A stretch of 64,000 nt of DNA from RPQJ01 sp963793675 (GCA_963793675.1 CAWCBA010000010.1:620001-684000), one strand, 5' to 3'. Counted from the stretch's first letter, positions 8,120 to 18,188 are shown. The notes: generated by a model from the letters alone, not told the origin. A program made the numbers and translations.

Positions 8120-10332
8120 GGATTGGTTCCGGGAGGCGGTTGCGGCGACGGGGGCGGCGGTGCCCCGGTCGAGGGAGTGCCGAACGGCGTGGTCGGTGCC
8201 GCCGGCTCGGTCATGCCCGTGGTCGGTTCGCTCACCGTCGTGCCGGAGCTCGAACCCCGCATGCGTTCGGCTGGTGTCGCGTCCGGCGCGCTGGGTTCAC
8301 GGTAGGGGTTCAACAACTCCGGCGGCACCAGTTGCTCGAGCGGCGGCAGCGTCGGCTGGCGCTCGCCCGGCATCAGCGGCACGCGACCGTCGTTGCGGTC
8401 CAGTCTGCTGCTTGCGGATGTAGTTGTACTTGGCGTTGCTCTCGATGGCGGCGTCGGTGCCGTCGCGCAGGATGCGCGGGCGGATGAAGACCATCAGGTT
8501 GGTCTTCACCTTGTTGACGCTGCGGGTCTTGAACAGCTCGCCGATGATCGGGATCGCGCCGAGGAACGGCACCTGCGACTTGCTCTCGCGCACTTCGTCC
8601 GAGATGAGGCCGCCGAGCACGATGATGCCGCCGTCCTCGACCATGACGTTGGTCGTGATCGTGCGCTTGTTGGTGATCAGGTCGTTGGAGCTGACCTGCT
8701 GCGAACTGGCGGCGATGCTCGATGCTTCCTGCGAGATCTTGAGCAGCACCGAGCTGCCCTCGTTGATCTGCGGCGTGATCTTGAGGATGTTGCCGACTTC
8801 CTCGCGCTGGATGGTCTGGAACGGGTTGACCTGCCCGCCGGCGCCGGGGATGCCCTGGCTCGTGTACTGGCCGGTGACGAACGGCACTTCCTGCGCGATC
8901 TTGATCTCGGCCTCTTCGTTGTCGAGCGTGACGATCGACGGCGTCGCGATGATGTTGGTGTTGCCGATGCCGCCGACGGCGCGGATCAGCGCCGCCCAGC
9001 TGGTGCCGCCCGTTGACGATCTGGCCGAGGCCCATCGTCAGGCCGCTCGGCAGGCCAGCGATCGCATCGGGCTTCAGGACGCCCTGGATGATCTCGCCGA
9101 TGCCGGTGCCGTCCACGGGCTGGACGAAGCCGCCCGCCGGCAGCGTGCTGACCGTCGGCGTCGGTCTCGGCGATCAGCCAGTTCACGCCGAGGTCCATCG
9201 CCTTGTCGGCCGACATCTCGACCAGGATCGCCTCCACCAGCACCTGCGCGCGGCGGATGTCCAGGCGATCGACGATGGCCATGACCGAGCGCATGACCTT
9301 CGGCGGCGCCGTCACGACCAGCGCGTTGGTCTGCGGTTCGGCCCAGATGGTGACGCTCTTGTCGCCGCCGCTGCTCGAGAGCAGCGGCGCTGCCGCGCCA
9401 GCGCCGGCCGCGCCGGCCGGCATCGCGGCGGCGGCGATGCCCTGGATCTGTTCACGCAGCTTGGCGGCGATCTTCTCAGCGTCGGCGTACTTGAGGTAGC
9501 GCACCTGCGTGTCGCCGCCCGACTGCAGCGGCGTGTCGAGGTGTGCGACCAGCGTCTTCAGCCGCAGCCGCTGCGAGGTCTCGCCGCTGATCAGCACGCT
9601 GTTGGTGCGCTCGTCGGCGATGATCTTGACCTGCGGCATGCCGGCGCCTTCGCCTGCAGCCCCGGCGCCCGTGTACAGGCTGTTGACGATGCGCACGACT
9701 TCCGCCGCGCTCGCGTGCTGCAGCTGGACGACGTCGACCGCCTCGTCACCCTGCTGGTCGATGCGCTCGACGATGCGCATGATCCGGTTCACGTTCGAGG
9801 CGCGGTCCGAGATGATCAGCATGTTGGAGGCGGGGTAGGCCGCAAGGTGGCCGTACTGCGGGATCAGCGGGCGCAGGATCGGCACCAGCTGCGCTGCGCT
9901 CACGTTCTTGACCGCGACCACCTGCGTGACGATTTCATCCGAGGTCGAGCTGACGCGACCGGGCAGGTCGTTGGCCGGCACCTGCCGGGCATTGGCATCC
10001 GGGATGATCTTGATCGTGTCGCCCGAAGGCACCGCGACGAAGCCGTGCACCTGCAGGATCGAGAGGAACGCCTCGTAGAACGCGTTCGGTGTCATGGGCG
10101 TGGACGACAGCATCGTTACCTGCGCCTTGACGCGCGGATCGACGATGAAGTTCTTGCCGGTCACGGCGCTGACCGCCTCGATGATCTGCGAGAGATCGGC
10201 GTCCTTGTAGTTGGGCGTGATCGAACCCTGCGCCTGCGCCCCTGCAGGCGTGGGGAGGGTTCCCACCGCCAGTACCAATGCGAGGCCGATTGCGGCCAGC
10301 CGCGTGGATCGTTGGAACAGCTTGAGTTTCAT
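8116..10332 (-). CDS. gspD: Type II secretion outer-membrane secretin GspD (three frameshifts)
   Basis: Outer-membrane secretin through which folded proteins leave the periplasm. After a signal peptide (start MKLKLFQRSTRLAAIGLALV) come N-domains (ADLSQIIEAVSAVTGKNFIVDP) and the secretin core (LVEAILVEMSADKA, then NIIATPSIVTLDNEEAEI, VPFLGAIPIIGELFK and TNLMVFIRPRIL), ending in a Pro/Gly-rich tail. The frame breaks near 9155, 9010 and 8400, each equivalent to one extra base, and all three frames join into one coherent secretin of about 738 residues. Sequence error is likelier than inactivation. I prefer the ATG at 10332, with GGAG ahead, over the GTG at 10338 that overlaps the gspC stop. Confidence 0.88.
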
Positions 10333-10334
10333 CG

Positions 10335-11318
10335 TCACTCCGCGGAACTGCCGGGCTGGTCCGGCACTTCATTGACCGGGATCGCCTCCGGCAGGGCCGC
10401 CGCAGCCGCTGCGTCAGCGGCGATCTGGGCATTGTTCACGTTGACCTGGATCGTTTCGCCGTTGCGTTCAACGGTCATGGTGACCGCCGAGGCGGTGTTC
10501 ATGGTCTGCAGGATGTCCATGCCGCGCGACGCGTCGTCGAGCGGCGTGCCGTTGATGGCCGTAACGAGATCGCCGGGCAGCAAGCCGAGCCGGTTGAACT
10601 GGCTTCGGTTGCGGCCCGGGTAGATGCGGTAACCGCGTTGCTGACCATTCGCAAAAACGGGCTGTGGACGGAGGATATCCGTAATGGCCGCCGGGTTGTT
10701 CGCCGCCAGCTGGCGCAGCCGGTCGCCGAGCATCGGGTCGGCCGGGCTGGCGCTGGCCTGCGCCCCGGCAGACATGCCGCCCCCCTGGAACTTCTTGGGC
10801 AGCAACAGGGCCTCGAGCTTGCCACCCCGGTCGAGAATCGCCCGGTCGGGGTAGACCGAATGCAGCTTGGTCCCCCCCGTGATCGTCTTGCCGACCGCGT
10901 ACACTTTGGCGGAGACCGCGTTTTCGCCGATGATGGCGTACCCGAGCGTCGGATCGGTTCTGGCGATGGTGCCGACCAGCACCAGGGGCATCTGCGAGGC
11001 CGCCACGGCGTTCGGGTCGGTCGAGCCCGCGGTCGGGGCGTTGGCCTCGCCAAACAGGTGGGCATTGACGATCGCGCCGACGTCCACGGTGCGGGCCGGC
11101 GGTGGCCCGAGGACGCCAGGCGCGTTCGTGGTTGGTGCAACGCCCTTATTGGCCCCGAGCACGGCCCATGTAAGCTGCACCAGCTGCCAGGCGAGCAGGA
11201 TCACCAGCAGAGCGGCAACGGCCAGCGGCAGGAGTTTCTGCCACCCATCGGCCCGGACGCGCTGCGCGGCTGAGGCGATTCGGCCAAAACGCTCATTCAC
11301 GCTCAGGGGCAGTTGCAT
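10335..11318 (-). CDS. gspC: Type II secretion inner-membrane protein GspC
   Basis: Bitopic inner-membrane protein linking the secretin to the inner platform. It is 327 residues: a cytoplasmic N-terminus of about 28 residues, one transmembrane segment (LLPLAVAALLVILLAWQLV), the homology region (VGAIVNAHLFGEA, then MPLVLVGTIARTDPTLGYAI) and a C-terminal PDZ-like domain (GLLPGDLVTAINGTPLDD). It is the first gene of gspC-D-E-F and is transcribed divergently from clpS across a 213-bp gap. Confidence 0.92.
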   Translation of the reverse strand: MQLPLSVNERFGRIASAAQRVRADGWQKLLPLAVAALLVILLAWQLVQLTWAVLGANKGVAPTTNAPGVLGPPPARTVDVGAIVNAHLFGEANAPTAGSTDPNAVAASQMPLVLVGTIARTDPTLGYAIIGENAVSAKVYAVGKTITGGTKLHSVYPDRAILDRGGKLEALLLPKKFQGGGMSAGAQASASPADPMLGDRLRQLAANNPAAITDILRPQPVFANGQQRGYRIYPGRNRSQFNRLGLLPGDLVTAINGTPLDDASRGMDILQTMNTASAVTMTVERNGETIQVNVNNAQIAADAAAAAALPEAIPVNEVPDQPGSSAE

Positions 11319-11531
11319 CAGGACTCTTGTAAGTGGCAGTTCGGCAGGGCCGTTCCACGGGATGCGGCATCATACGGACTTGGACGACAGGCTCTCAAGG
11401 CAGTTGCGTGTCATACGGATGGCCGTCTCTCGTTTTGGGCGGTCCGGTACCAGTTTCACGAAGTCAGCCCCGCTGCTTGTCAGGGAGGGGGGGTGGCCCT
11501 ATATAGGACCTTCGGTTGATTCAGGCGGGCG

Positions 11532-11849
11532 ATGAGCGAGGAACATACACAACAGGGCCACGGTCTGATCGTGGAGGAGGCCCGGCCGCAGACCAGGCGA
11601 CCGCCCCTCTACCAGGTCGTGCTCCTGAACGACGACTACACCCCGATGGAGTTCGTGGTGGACGTGCTTGAACACATTTTCGGGTTGGACCGCACCACGG
11701 CCACGCGGGTGATGCTGGAGGTCCATACCAAGGGCAAGGGGGTATGCGGCGTGTACACCTTCGAAATCGCTGAAACCAAGGTCGCGCAGGTCACCACCTA
11801 CGCCCGGCAGCACCAGCACCCATTACTCTGCACCATGGAAGAGGCCTGA
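11532..11849 (+). CDS. clpS: ATP-dependent Clp protease adaptor ClpS
   Basis: N-end-rule adaptor that hands substrates with N-terminal Leu, Phe, Tyr or Trp to ClpA. It is 105 residues. It has the family core YQVVLLNDDYTPMEFVVDVL (the NDD and ME positions shape the N-degron pocket) and VHTKGKGVCGVYTFEIAETK. The gene precedes clpA by 4 bp in the usual operon. The aat gene nearby encodes a transferase that creates primary N-end-rule residues, so the pathway's parts are close together. Confidence 0.97.
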   Translation: MSEEHTQQGHGLIVEEARPQTRRPPLYQVVLLNDDYTPMEFVVDVLEHIFGLDRTTATRVMLEVHTKGKGVCGVYTFEIAETKVAQVTTYARQHQHPLLCTMEEA

Positions 11850-11853
11850 AGCC

Positions 11854-14124
11854 GTGTTGAGCAGCGAACTCGAGATCTGCCTGAACGAGGCCTTCCAGGG
11901 CGCCCGGGAAGCCAGGCATGAATTCATGACGGTCGAGCACCTGCTGCTTGCCATCATCGATACCCCGAAGGTCCGTGAGATCCTGCGTGCGTGCGGGGCC
12001 GACGTCACGCGCCTGCGCAACGAACTCAAGGACTTCATCGAGCAGACCACGCCCCGCCTCAAGCAGGACGACGACCGCGAAGTCCAGCCCACGCTGGGTT
12101 TCCAGCGCGTGCTGCAGCGGGCCGTGTTCCACGTCCAGTCGAGCGGCAAGAAGGAAGTCTCGGTCGCCAACGTGCTGGTCGCGATCTTCAGCGAAAAGCA
12201 CTCGCACGCGGCCTACCTGCTCGGGCTGCAGGAGATCGCGCGCCTCGACGTGGTCAATTTCATCTCCCACGGGCTCGCGAAGTCGGAGGATGCGCCGCGC
12301 GCCGCCGAAGAAGCGCCGGCGCAGACCGAAGCGGAGCGCGATGCGGAGGGCGCCTCGGCGCTCGAGAAGTTCGCCACCAACCTGAACAAACTGGCGCAGG
12401 AAGGCCGCATCGACCCGCTGATCGGCCGCGCGCTCGAAATCGAGCGCACCGTCGAGATCCTCTGCCGCCGCCGCAAGAACAACCCGCTGTACGTGGGCGA
12501 GGCGGGCGTGGGCAAGACCGCGCTGGTGGAAGGCCTGGCGCGCATGATCGTCGAGGGCAAGGTGCCCGACGTGCTGGCGGACAGCACCGTCTACTCGCTC
12601 GACCTGGGCTCGCTCATCGCCGGCACCAAGTACCGCGGCGATTTCGAGAAGCGCCTGAAGGGAGTGCTCGCCGAGATCAAGAAGCAGCCGGGCGCGATCC
12701 TGTTCATCGACGAGATCCACACGGTGATTGGCGCGGGCGCCGCCTCGGGTGGCGTGATGGACGCGTCCAACCTGATCAAGCCTGCGCTCGCGAACGGCGA
12801 GTTGCGCTGCATCGGGTCGACCACGTACCAGGAATACCGCGGCATCTTCGAGAAGGACCACGCGCTCACGCGCCGCTTCCAGAAGATCGACGTGGTCGAG
12901 CCCACCGTGGCCGAGACGATCGAGATCCTGCGCGGCCTGCGCGCGCGCTTCGAGGAGCACCATGGCGTCAAGTACGCTGACGAGGCCCTCAAGGCGGCTG
13001 CGGAATTGTCCGCCCGCCACATCAACGACCGGCACCTGCCCGACAAGGCGATCGACGTGATCGACGAGGCGGGCGCGCGCCAGCGGTTGAAGCCGATCGA
13101 CCAGCGCGCCGAGTTCGTGACGGTCGAACAGATCGAGGACGTCGTCGCGCGGATCGCACGCATCCCGCCGAAGACCGTGTCGAGCAACGACCGCGACGTG
13201 CTGAAGAACCTCGAGCGCAACCTGAAGCTGGTGATCTACGGCCAGGACAAGGCGATCGAAACGCTGTCGTCGTCGATCAAGATGGCGCGCTCGGGTCTCG
13301 GCGACCAGCGCAAGCCGGTGGGCTCGTTCCTGTTCGCCGGGCCGACGGGCGTCGGCAAGACGGAGGTCACGCGACAGCTCGCGCTGACGCTGGGCGTCGA
13401 ACTGGTGCGCTTCGACATGTCGGAGTACATGGAGCGGCACACGGTGTCGCGCCTGATCGGCGCGCCTCCGGGCTACGTCGGGTTCGACCAGGGCGGCCTG
13501 CTCACGGAAGCCATCACCAAGCACCCGCACTGCGTGCTGCTGCTCGACGAGATCGAGAAGGCGCATCCGGACGTGTTCAACCTGCTGCTGCAGGTCATGG
13601 ACCACGGCACGCTCACGGACAACAACGGCCGCAAGGCGGACTTCCGCCACGTCGTGATCGTCATGACGACCAACGCGGGTGCCGCGGACATGAACCGCCC
13701 GTCGGTCGGTTTCGTCACGCAGGACCATGCGAGCGACGGCATGGAAGCGATCAAGAGGATGTTCGCGCCGGAGTTCCGCAACCGCCTCGACGCAGTCGTG
13801 CAGTTCGGGCCGCTCGACGAGCGGACGATCCAGCGCGTCGTCGACAAGCTGCTGGTCGAAGTCGAGACTCAGCTCGAGACGAAGGGTGTGCAGCTGCACA
13901 TCGACGAAGACGCGCGGGCGTGGATCGCCAGGCGCGGCTACGACCCGAAGATGGGCGCGCGGCCGATGGCTCGCATCATCCAGGAGTTCATCAAGCGGCC
14001 GCTCGCGGAAGAACTGCTGTTCGGCAGCCTCGAGCACGGAGGGCATGCCTTCGTGAGCGTCGGCCAGGACGATGCGCTGAAGATCGAGTCGCGCAGCGCG
14101 GATGAGCCTGCGTTGCTCGAGTAA
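11854..14124 (+). CDS. clpA: ATP-dependent Clp protease ATP-binding subunit ClpA
   Basis: AAA+ unfoldase that feeds ClpP. It is 756 residues, the usual length: an N-terminal repeat domain that binds ClpS (about 1-140), a first ATPase module with Walker A GEAGVGKT near residue 213 and Walker B ILFIDEIHT, and a second module with GPTGVGKTE near residue 500 and VLLLDEIEKAHPDVFN. The ClpP-docking loop appears as SVGF near residue 625, where E. coli has IGL. The start is GTG, 4 bp after clpS. Confidence 0.97.
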   Translation: MLSSELEICLNEAFQGAREARHEFMTVEHLLLAIIDTPKVREILRACGADVTRLRNELKDFIEQTTPRLKQDDDREVQPTLGFQRVLQRAVFHVQSSGKKEVSVANVLVAIFSEKHSHAAYLLGLQEIARLDVVNFISHGLAKSEDAPRAAEEAPAQTEAERDAEGASALEKFATNLNKLAQEGRIDPLIGRALEIERTVEILCRRRKNNPLYVGEAGVGKTALVEGLARMIVEGKVPDVLADSTVYSLDLGSLIAGTKYRGDFEKRLKGVLAEIKKQPGAILFIDEIHTVIGAGAASGGVMDASNLIKPALANGELRCIGSTTYQEYRGIFEKDHALTRRFQKIDVVEPTVAETIEILRGLRARFEEHHGVKYADEALKAAAELSARHINDRHLPDKAIDVIDEAGARQRLKPIDQRAEFVTVEQIEDVVARIARIPPKTVSSNDRDVLKNLERNLKLVIYGQDKAIETLSSSIKMARSGLGDQRKPVGSFLFAGPTGVGKTEVTRQLALTLGVELVRFDMSEYMERHTVSRLIGAPPGYVGFDQGGLLTEAITKHPHCVLLLDEIEKAHPDVFNLLLQVMDHGTLTDNNGRKADFRHVVIVMTTNAGAADMNRPSVGFVTQDHASDGMEAIKRMFAPEFRNRLDAVVQFGPLDERTIQRVVDKLLVEVETQLETKGVQLHIDEDARAWIARRGYDPKMGARPMARIIQEFIKRPLAEELLFGSLEHGGHAFVSVGQDDALKIESRSADEPALLE

Positions 14125-14208
14125 CCGTTCCCGCGTCTTGCTCGCCGGTTGGCACCTCTCCCGCTGCGGCGGGAGCGGTCGCATGCAGGGCGGGTGAGGG
14201 TCCCGGCT

Positions 14209-14276
14209 ATCGTTCCGGTGTTCTTTCCGGCGAGCGGAAAGGCAGACACGCTCGCCGGAAAGAACACCGGAACGAT
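14209..14276. repeat. Palindromic element copy 1 (28-bp perfect arms)
   Basis: Perfect inverted repeat: arms 14209-14236 and 14249-14276 around a 12-nt loop. The inner stem CCGGCGAGCG and the loop match, in reverse complement, the second element at 14639-14692; the loops agree at 11 of 12 positions. The outer parts of the stems differ between copies but keep pairing, which implies selection for the hairpin. Confidence 0.8.
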
Positions 14277-14638
14277 CGCCGGACACGTCCGCGCCTGAGC
14301 GACTTTTCCGCCGGAGCGGAAAAGGTCGCACGGCGCACGCATACGTGGAGAAGGGCGTCGACGACGCACGCAGGCTGTCGGCGCTGCGTGTTCGACTTCA
14401 GCGTCCGTCCTCGAGGGCGCAGCGTCCTGGCAGCGTCGTCGGAAGGCAGACCTGGTGCAACCTGCGCAGCCAACTTCCTGTGGCCCGTCGCAGCGCGCAC
14501 CCACCCGACACTGAGCGCCTCTTCATCCGTCCGGCTGCATGCGCCGTGCGGATCGTCGGGCCTGAAGAACGCCCGCTATTGCCGCCATTCGTTTCCGCCC
14601 GACGAGCCGCTCAGGCGCCGGCAACGCAGGACGAAGTT

Positions 14639-14692
14639 CCGTTCTTGTTCCGGCGAGCGTGTCTGTCTTTCCGCTCGCCGGAACAAGAACGG
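14639..14692. repeat. Palindromic element copy 2 (21-bp perfect arms, inverted)
   Basis: Perfect inverted repeat: arms 14639-14659 and 14672-14692, loop 12 nt. It shares the stem core and loop with the element at 14209-14276 but in the opposite orientation. It lies about 50 bp beyond the infA terminator. Confidence 0.8.
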
Positions 14693-14745
14693 GACTCCGT
14701 CCCTGTCGCTTCCGAACGCCTTGAAATCGCTCGCCGGGCCGGAAA

Positions 14746-14769
14746 CGAAAAAGCCGGCAAAGCCGGCCC
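14746..14769 (-). terminator. Rho-independent terminator of infA
   Basis: On the minus strand a GCCGGC-TTT-GCCGGC hairpin is followed by a run of five T. It lies about 50 nt downstream of the infA stop codon. Confidence 0.7.
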
Positions 14770-14821
14770 TCTTCAACCCAACGACCCGCCGGCGCAGAAC
14801 CGTACGGGTGACGCAGGACGC

Positions 14822-15040
14822 TCAGCGTCCGCGATAAACGATTCGACCCTTGCTCAGGTCATACGGCGTCATTTCGACGGTGACGGTGTCGCCCGTGAGG
14901 ATGCGGATGTAGTTCTTGCGCATCTTGCCGGAGATGTGAGCCGTGACGAGGTATCCGTTCTGCAGTTGCACGCGGAATGTCGTGTTGGGCAGCGTTTCGA
15001 CCACGCGGCCTTCCATCTGGATCGCCTCTTCCTTCGACAT
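14822..15040 (-). CDS. infA: Translation initiation factor IF-1
   Basis: 72-residue S1/OB-fold protein that binds the 30S A site and is essential for initiation. It starts MSKEEAIQMEGRVVETLPN and contains HISGKMRKNYIRILTGD and VEMTPYDLSKGRIVYR, essentially the family consensus at full length. A long reading frame that joins it to aat arises only because aat is frameshifted. Genes upstream on the same strand are aat, a FemAB-like gene and trxB. Confidence 0.98.
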   Translation of the reverse strand: MSKEEAIQMEGRVVETLPNTTFRVQLQNGYLVTAHISGKMRKNYIRILTGDTVTVEMTPYDLSKGRIVYRGR

Positions 15041-15197
15041 GCATCCTCTCATGCACCCCAAAAGTCGCGCGAATTCTGCATAAAGGCCCGTTTGAAAGCA
15101 ATGAGAGCCTGCCTCCGGTCGCCGAGATTCCGGCCCCGCGTGGACGGGTGGCCTGCCGGCGCGGAATGCGCCGGCTGGCAACAGGTCCGCCGCCATG

Positions 15198-15898
15198 TCA
15201 GGGGGTGTCGCCGGCAGGGACGTCCGGGTCGATGAGCGGGAATCCCGCGTTCGAGCTGCGCGATGAACTCGGCGCGCGGAATCAGCCTCGCGCCGAGCGT
15301 GAACAGGTGATCGCTGGCGACCTGGCAGTCGATCAACTCCACGTTGCGGTTGCGCAACCAGCGCACCAGGCCGTGCAGTGCCACCTTGCTGGCGTCGGCC
15401 GCGGTGCTGAACATCGACTCGCCGAAAAAGACCCGGCCGAGCAGCAGTCCGTACAGGCCGCCGACGAGACGTTGCGTCGAGCCAGACCTCGACCGAGTGT
15501 GCGTGGCCGAGTCGGTGCAGTTCGCTGTACGCGGCCCGCATGGCGGGCGAGATCCACGTGCCTTCGAGCGAGCGCGTGCCGCTGTCCGCGCACTGCGCGA
15601 TCACCGTCTCGAAGCAGGTGTCGAACGTCACGCGGAAGCCGCGGTTGCGCAGCGTCTTGCCCAGGCTGCGCGAGACCTTGAATTCGTCGGGGAACAGCAC
15701 CATGCGCGGGTCGGGCGACCACCACAGGATGGGCTGGCCCTCCGAGTACCAGGGAAAGATGCCGCGACGGTAGGCCGCCAGCAGGCGCTCCGGGCGCAAG
15801 TCGCCGCCGACGCAGAGCAGGCCGTCGGGATCGGTCAGTGCGCGTGTCACCGGCGGAAACGCATCGGGCGGATCCGTGGGCTTGAGCCAGGGAATCAT
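15198..15898 (-). CDS. aat: Leucyl/phenylalanyl-tRNA--protein transferase (frameshifts)
   Basis: Adds Leu or Phe to proteins with N-terminal Arg or Lys, making ClpS-ClpA substrates. The N-terminal half shows GLLCVGGDL, YRRGIFPW, WWSPDPRMVLFP and GTWISPAM. The frame then slips near 15485 by one extra base and resumes as LVGGLYGLLLGRVFFGESMF, then ASKVALHGLVRWL and ELIDCQVASDHLFTLGAR. A second slip near 15225 would lead to the stop at 15198 and a protein of about 232 residues, the normal family length. Without that second slip the frame runs on to 15049 through Arg/Pro-rich sequence. The start overlaps the stop of the upstream gene by 4 bp. Confidence 0.85.
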
Positions 15899-17149
15899 GA
15901 CGCTGCGGGGTCGTCGCTCGTCGTCGAGGTCGCGGTGCGCTGGAATGGCAGGTGCCGGCGAGCGGCCTCGATGTAATCGTCGACGGCTGCGCGCTCGCGC
16001 TCGAGATGGCGTGCGACGGCGTTGCGGAAGCCCGCGTGCTCGAGCCAGTGCGCCGACGTCGTGCGCGTCGGTTCGAAGCCGCGCGCGAGTTTGTGTTCAC
16101 CCTGGGTGCCCGGGTCGAAGCACTGCAGGCCGTGCGTGATGCAGTGCTCGATGCCCTGGTAGTAGCACGCTTCGAAGTGCAGCGAATCTTCCTGCACCGC
16201 CGAGCCCCAGTAGCGGCCATAGAGCCAGCCGCCGCCTGCGAAAAAGATGGCGGCGGCAACCGGCGTTCCCGCGCGTTCCGCGACCTTCACGACGACCGAG
16301 CCTGGCAGCGCGGCGGAGACCCGCAGCAGGAACTCGACGTTGAGGTAGTGCCCGTTGCCGTGGCGCAGGAACGTGCGCTCGGAGAAACTGAAGATCGTGT
16401 GCCACAGGCCGGCGTCGATGTCCTCGCCGGCGAGCGAGCGGAAGGCGATGCCCGATTCCTCGACCTTGCGCCGTTCGCGTCTTCGCTTTCTTGCGCTTGT
16501 CGGCACGGAACGTCGCGAGGAAGTCCTCGAAAGTGCGGTAGCCACGGTTGTGCCAGAGGAAGCGGCAATCGTGCCGCCGCATGAAACCCGCGCGCTCCAG
16601 CGCAGCCTGGTCCTCGTCGAGCGTGAAATTGACGTGCGCACCCGATGCGCCTGCGTGCCGCGCCGACTCGAGCAGCAGGGCCGCCAGTTGATCGCGCAGC
16701 CCTGCCTGCACATCGTCGTCGGTTGCGGCGCCGCCGGCGCGTGCGTCGGCAACTGTCCCGACGCCAGCCGCGTGGTTACCCGCCACCTCTGCCGACAGCA
16801 GAAATCGCGGTCCCGTCACCGGCGTGAACGGGATCGCCGACAGTTGCTTGGGGTAGTACTCGAGCCCCGAGCGCTGGTACGACTGTGCCCAGCTCCAGTC
16901 GAAGACGAACTCGCCCCACGAATGGGTCTTCAGGTACTGCGGCACGGCGGCGACGAGCCCGCCGCTGCGCGCGTCCCGGATCACGAGGTGTGCGGGAATC
17001 CAGCCCGAGTCGACGCCGACGCAGCCAGTGGCTTCGAGAGCATCGAGGAACGCATGCTTCAGGAACGGATGGCCGGAACAGTCGAGTGCGTCCCAGTCGT
17101 CAGCGTCGACGTCGGCGATGCGACCGATGATCTCGGCTTTCAGCGGCAT
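15895..17149 (-). CDS. FemAB-like/GNAT-fold protein, DUF482 family (frameshift)
   Basis: Member of the PF04339 family, related to FemAB and peptidoglycan acyltransferases; the precise substrate is unknown. The first 220 residues include DWDALDCSGHPFLKHAFLDA, PQYLKTHSWGEFVFDWSWA and SIPFTPVTGPR-like text (AIPFTPVTGPRFLL). The frame slips by one extra base near 16485 inside a Lys/Arg-rich stretch, then continues with SFSERTFLRHGNGHYLN, FFAGGGWLYGRYWG and FDPGTQGEHKLARGFEP, all family motifs. Corrected length is about 417 residues. It lies between trxB and aat, a common gammaproteobacterial arrangement. Confidence 0.85.
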
Positions 17150-17219
17150 TGCACGCGCCAGTCCTCACGCCGGCCCTCGACCCAAGGCTCTCCCGCCGGG
17201 CGGGAGCGGCGCGAGTCGC

Positions 17220-18188
17220 TCAGTGCGCGGCAGCGGCATCCACGGCGTCCAGGTACTTGTCCGCGTCGAGCGCCGCCATGCAGCCCGTGCCGGCCGAGGT
17301 GACCGCCTGGCGATAGACGTGATCGGCCACGTCGCCCGCGGCGAAAACGCCGGGTACGCTCGTCGCCGTTGCGCCGCCAGCCGTGCCCGACTTCACGACG
17401 ATGTAGCCGCCGTTCATGTCGAGCTGCCCGGCGAAGATCTGCGTGTTCGGCACGTGGCCGACCGCGATGAACAGCCCGGCGACCGCGATGTCCCTGGTGC
17501 CCGAACCGTCGGTGGCTGCAACGCGCACACCCGTGACGCCGGTGTCGTCGCCCAGCACTTCGTCGACCGTGTGATTCCAGACGATGTCGACCGCGCCCGC
17601 GCGTTGCCGCTCGAACAGGTGGTCCTGCAGGATCTTTTCCGAGCGCAGCTTGTCGCGGCGATGGATCAGCGTGACGTGCGCAGCGATGTTGGAGAGGTAC
17701 AGCGCCTCTTCGACAGCCGTGTTGCCGCCGCCGACGACCGCGACGCGCTGGCCGCGGAAGAAGAAGCCGTCGCAGGTAGCGCAGGCGGAGACGCCGCGGC
17801 CGCGGAATTTCGTTTCGGACTCCAGGCCCAGGTACTGGGCGCTGGCGCCGGTCGCAATGATCAGCGCGTCGCAGGTGTAATCGCCGCGATCACCCTTCAG
17901 CAGCAGCGGGCGCTTGCTGAAGTCCACCTCGTTGATGTGGTCCATCAGGATCTCGGTGTGGAAGCGCTCGGCGTGTTCGCGCATGCGCTCCATCAGGCCC
18001 GGGCCGGTGAGGCCGTGCGGGTCGCCGGGCCAGTTATCGACCTCGGTCGTCGTCATCAGCTGGCCGCCTTGCTCCATGCCCGTGATCAGGAGCGGCTGGC
18101 GATTGGCCCGTGCTGCATAGACGGCCGCTGAGTAGCCGGCGGGACCGGATCCCAGGATGATCAGCCGCGAGTGGCGGGAATCGCTCAT
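17220..18188 (-). CDS. trxB: Thioredoxin-disulfide reductase
   Basis: NADPH- and FAD-dependent reductase of thioredoxin, 322 residues, the usual length. It has FAD-binding GSGPAGYSAAVYAARA at the N-terminus, the redox pair in SACATCDGFFF near residue 137, the NADPH motif GGGNTAVEEALYL and C-terminal GVFAAGDVADHVYRQAVTSA. The ATG at 18188 has AAGGA ahead and is preferred to an upstream in-frame start at 18239. It is divergent from ftsK across a gap that contains a REP-like hairpin. Confidence 0.97.
   Translation of the reverse strand: MSDSRHSRLIILGSGPAGYSAAVYAARANRQPLLITGMEQGGQLMTTTEVDNWPGDPHGLTGPGLMERMREHAERFHTEILMDHINEVDFSKRPLLLKGDRGDYTCDALIIATGASAQYLGLESETKFRGRGVSACATCDGFFFRGQRVAVVGGGNTAVEEALYLSNIAAHVTLIHRRDKLRSEKILQDHLFERQRAGAVDIVWNHTVDEVLGDDTGVTGVRVAATDGSGTRDIAVAGLFIAVGHVPNTQIFAGQLDMNGGYIVVKSGTAGGATATSVPGVFAAGDVADHVYRQAVTSAGTGCMAALDADKYLDAVDAAAAH

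Larger units (their letters stand above)
14125..14821. other. Convergent intergenic gap clpA/infA, palindrome-rich
   Basis: About 700 bp with no convincing gene; the reading frames on both strands are Arg/Pro-rich shadows. It holds three hairpins: two long perfect palindromes listed separately and a shorter one near 14302-14322 (CTTTTCCGC, four bases, GCGGAAAAG). A minus-strand terminator for infA is also present. The rest shows nothing recognisable. Confidence 0.6.

Noticed and set aside
11791..14331. 846-codon open frame on the minus strand opposite clpA
   Set aside because: It is the antisense shadow of clpA; the product is Arg/His/Asp-rich with no domain, a usual effect of high G+C third positions.
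14345..15235. 296-codon plus-strand frame between clpA and infA
   Set aside because: It runs through both palindromes and the antisense of infA; composition is Arg/Pro-rich and no family fits.
14822..15898. 358-codon frame joining aat to infA
   Set aside because: The join arises because a frameshift in aat removes its stop; the middle part is Arg/Pro-rich nonsense and IF-1 has its own start at 15040.
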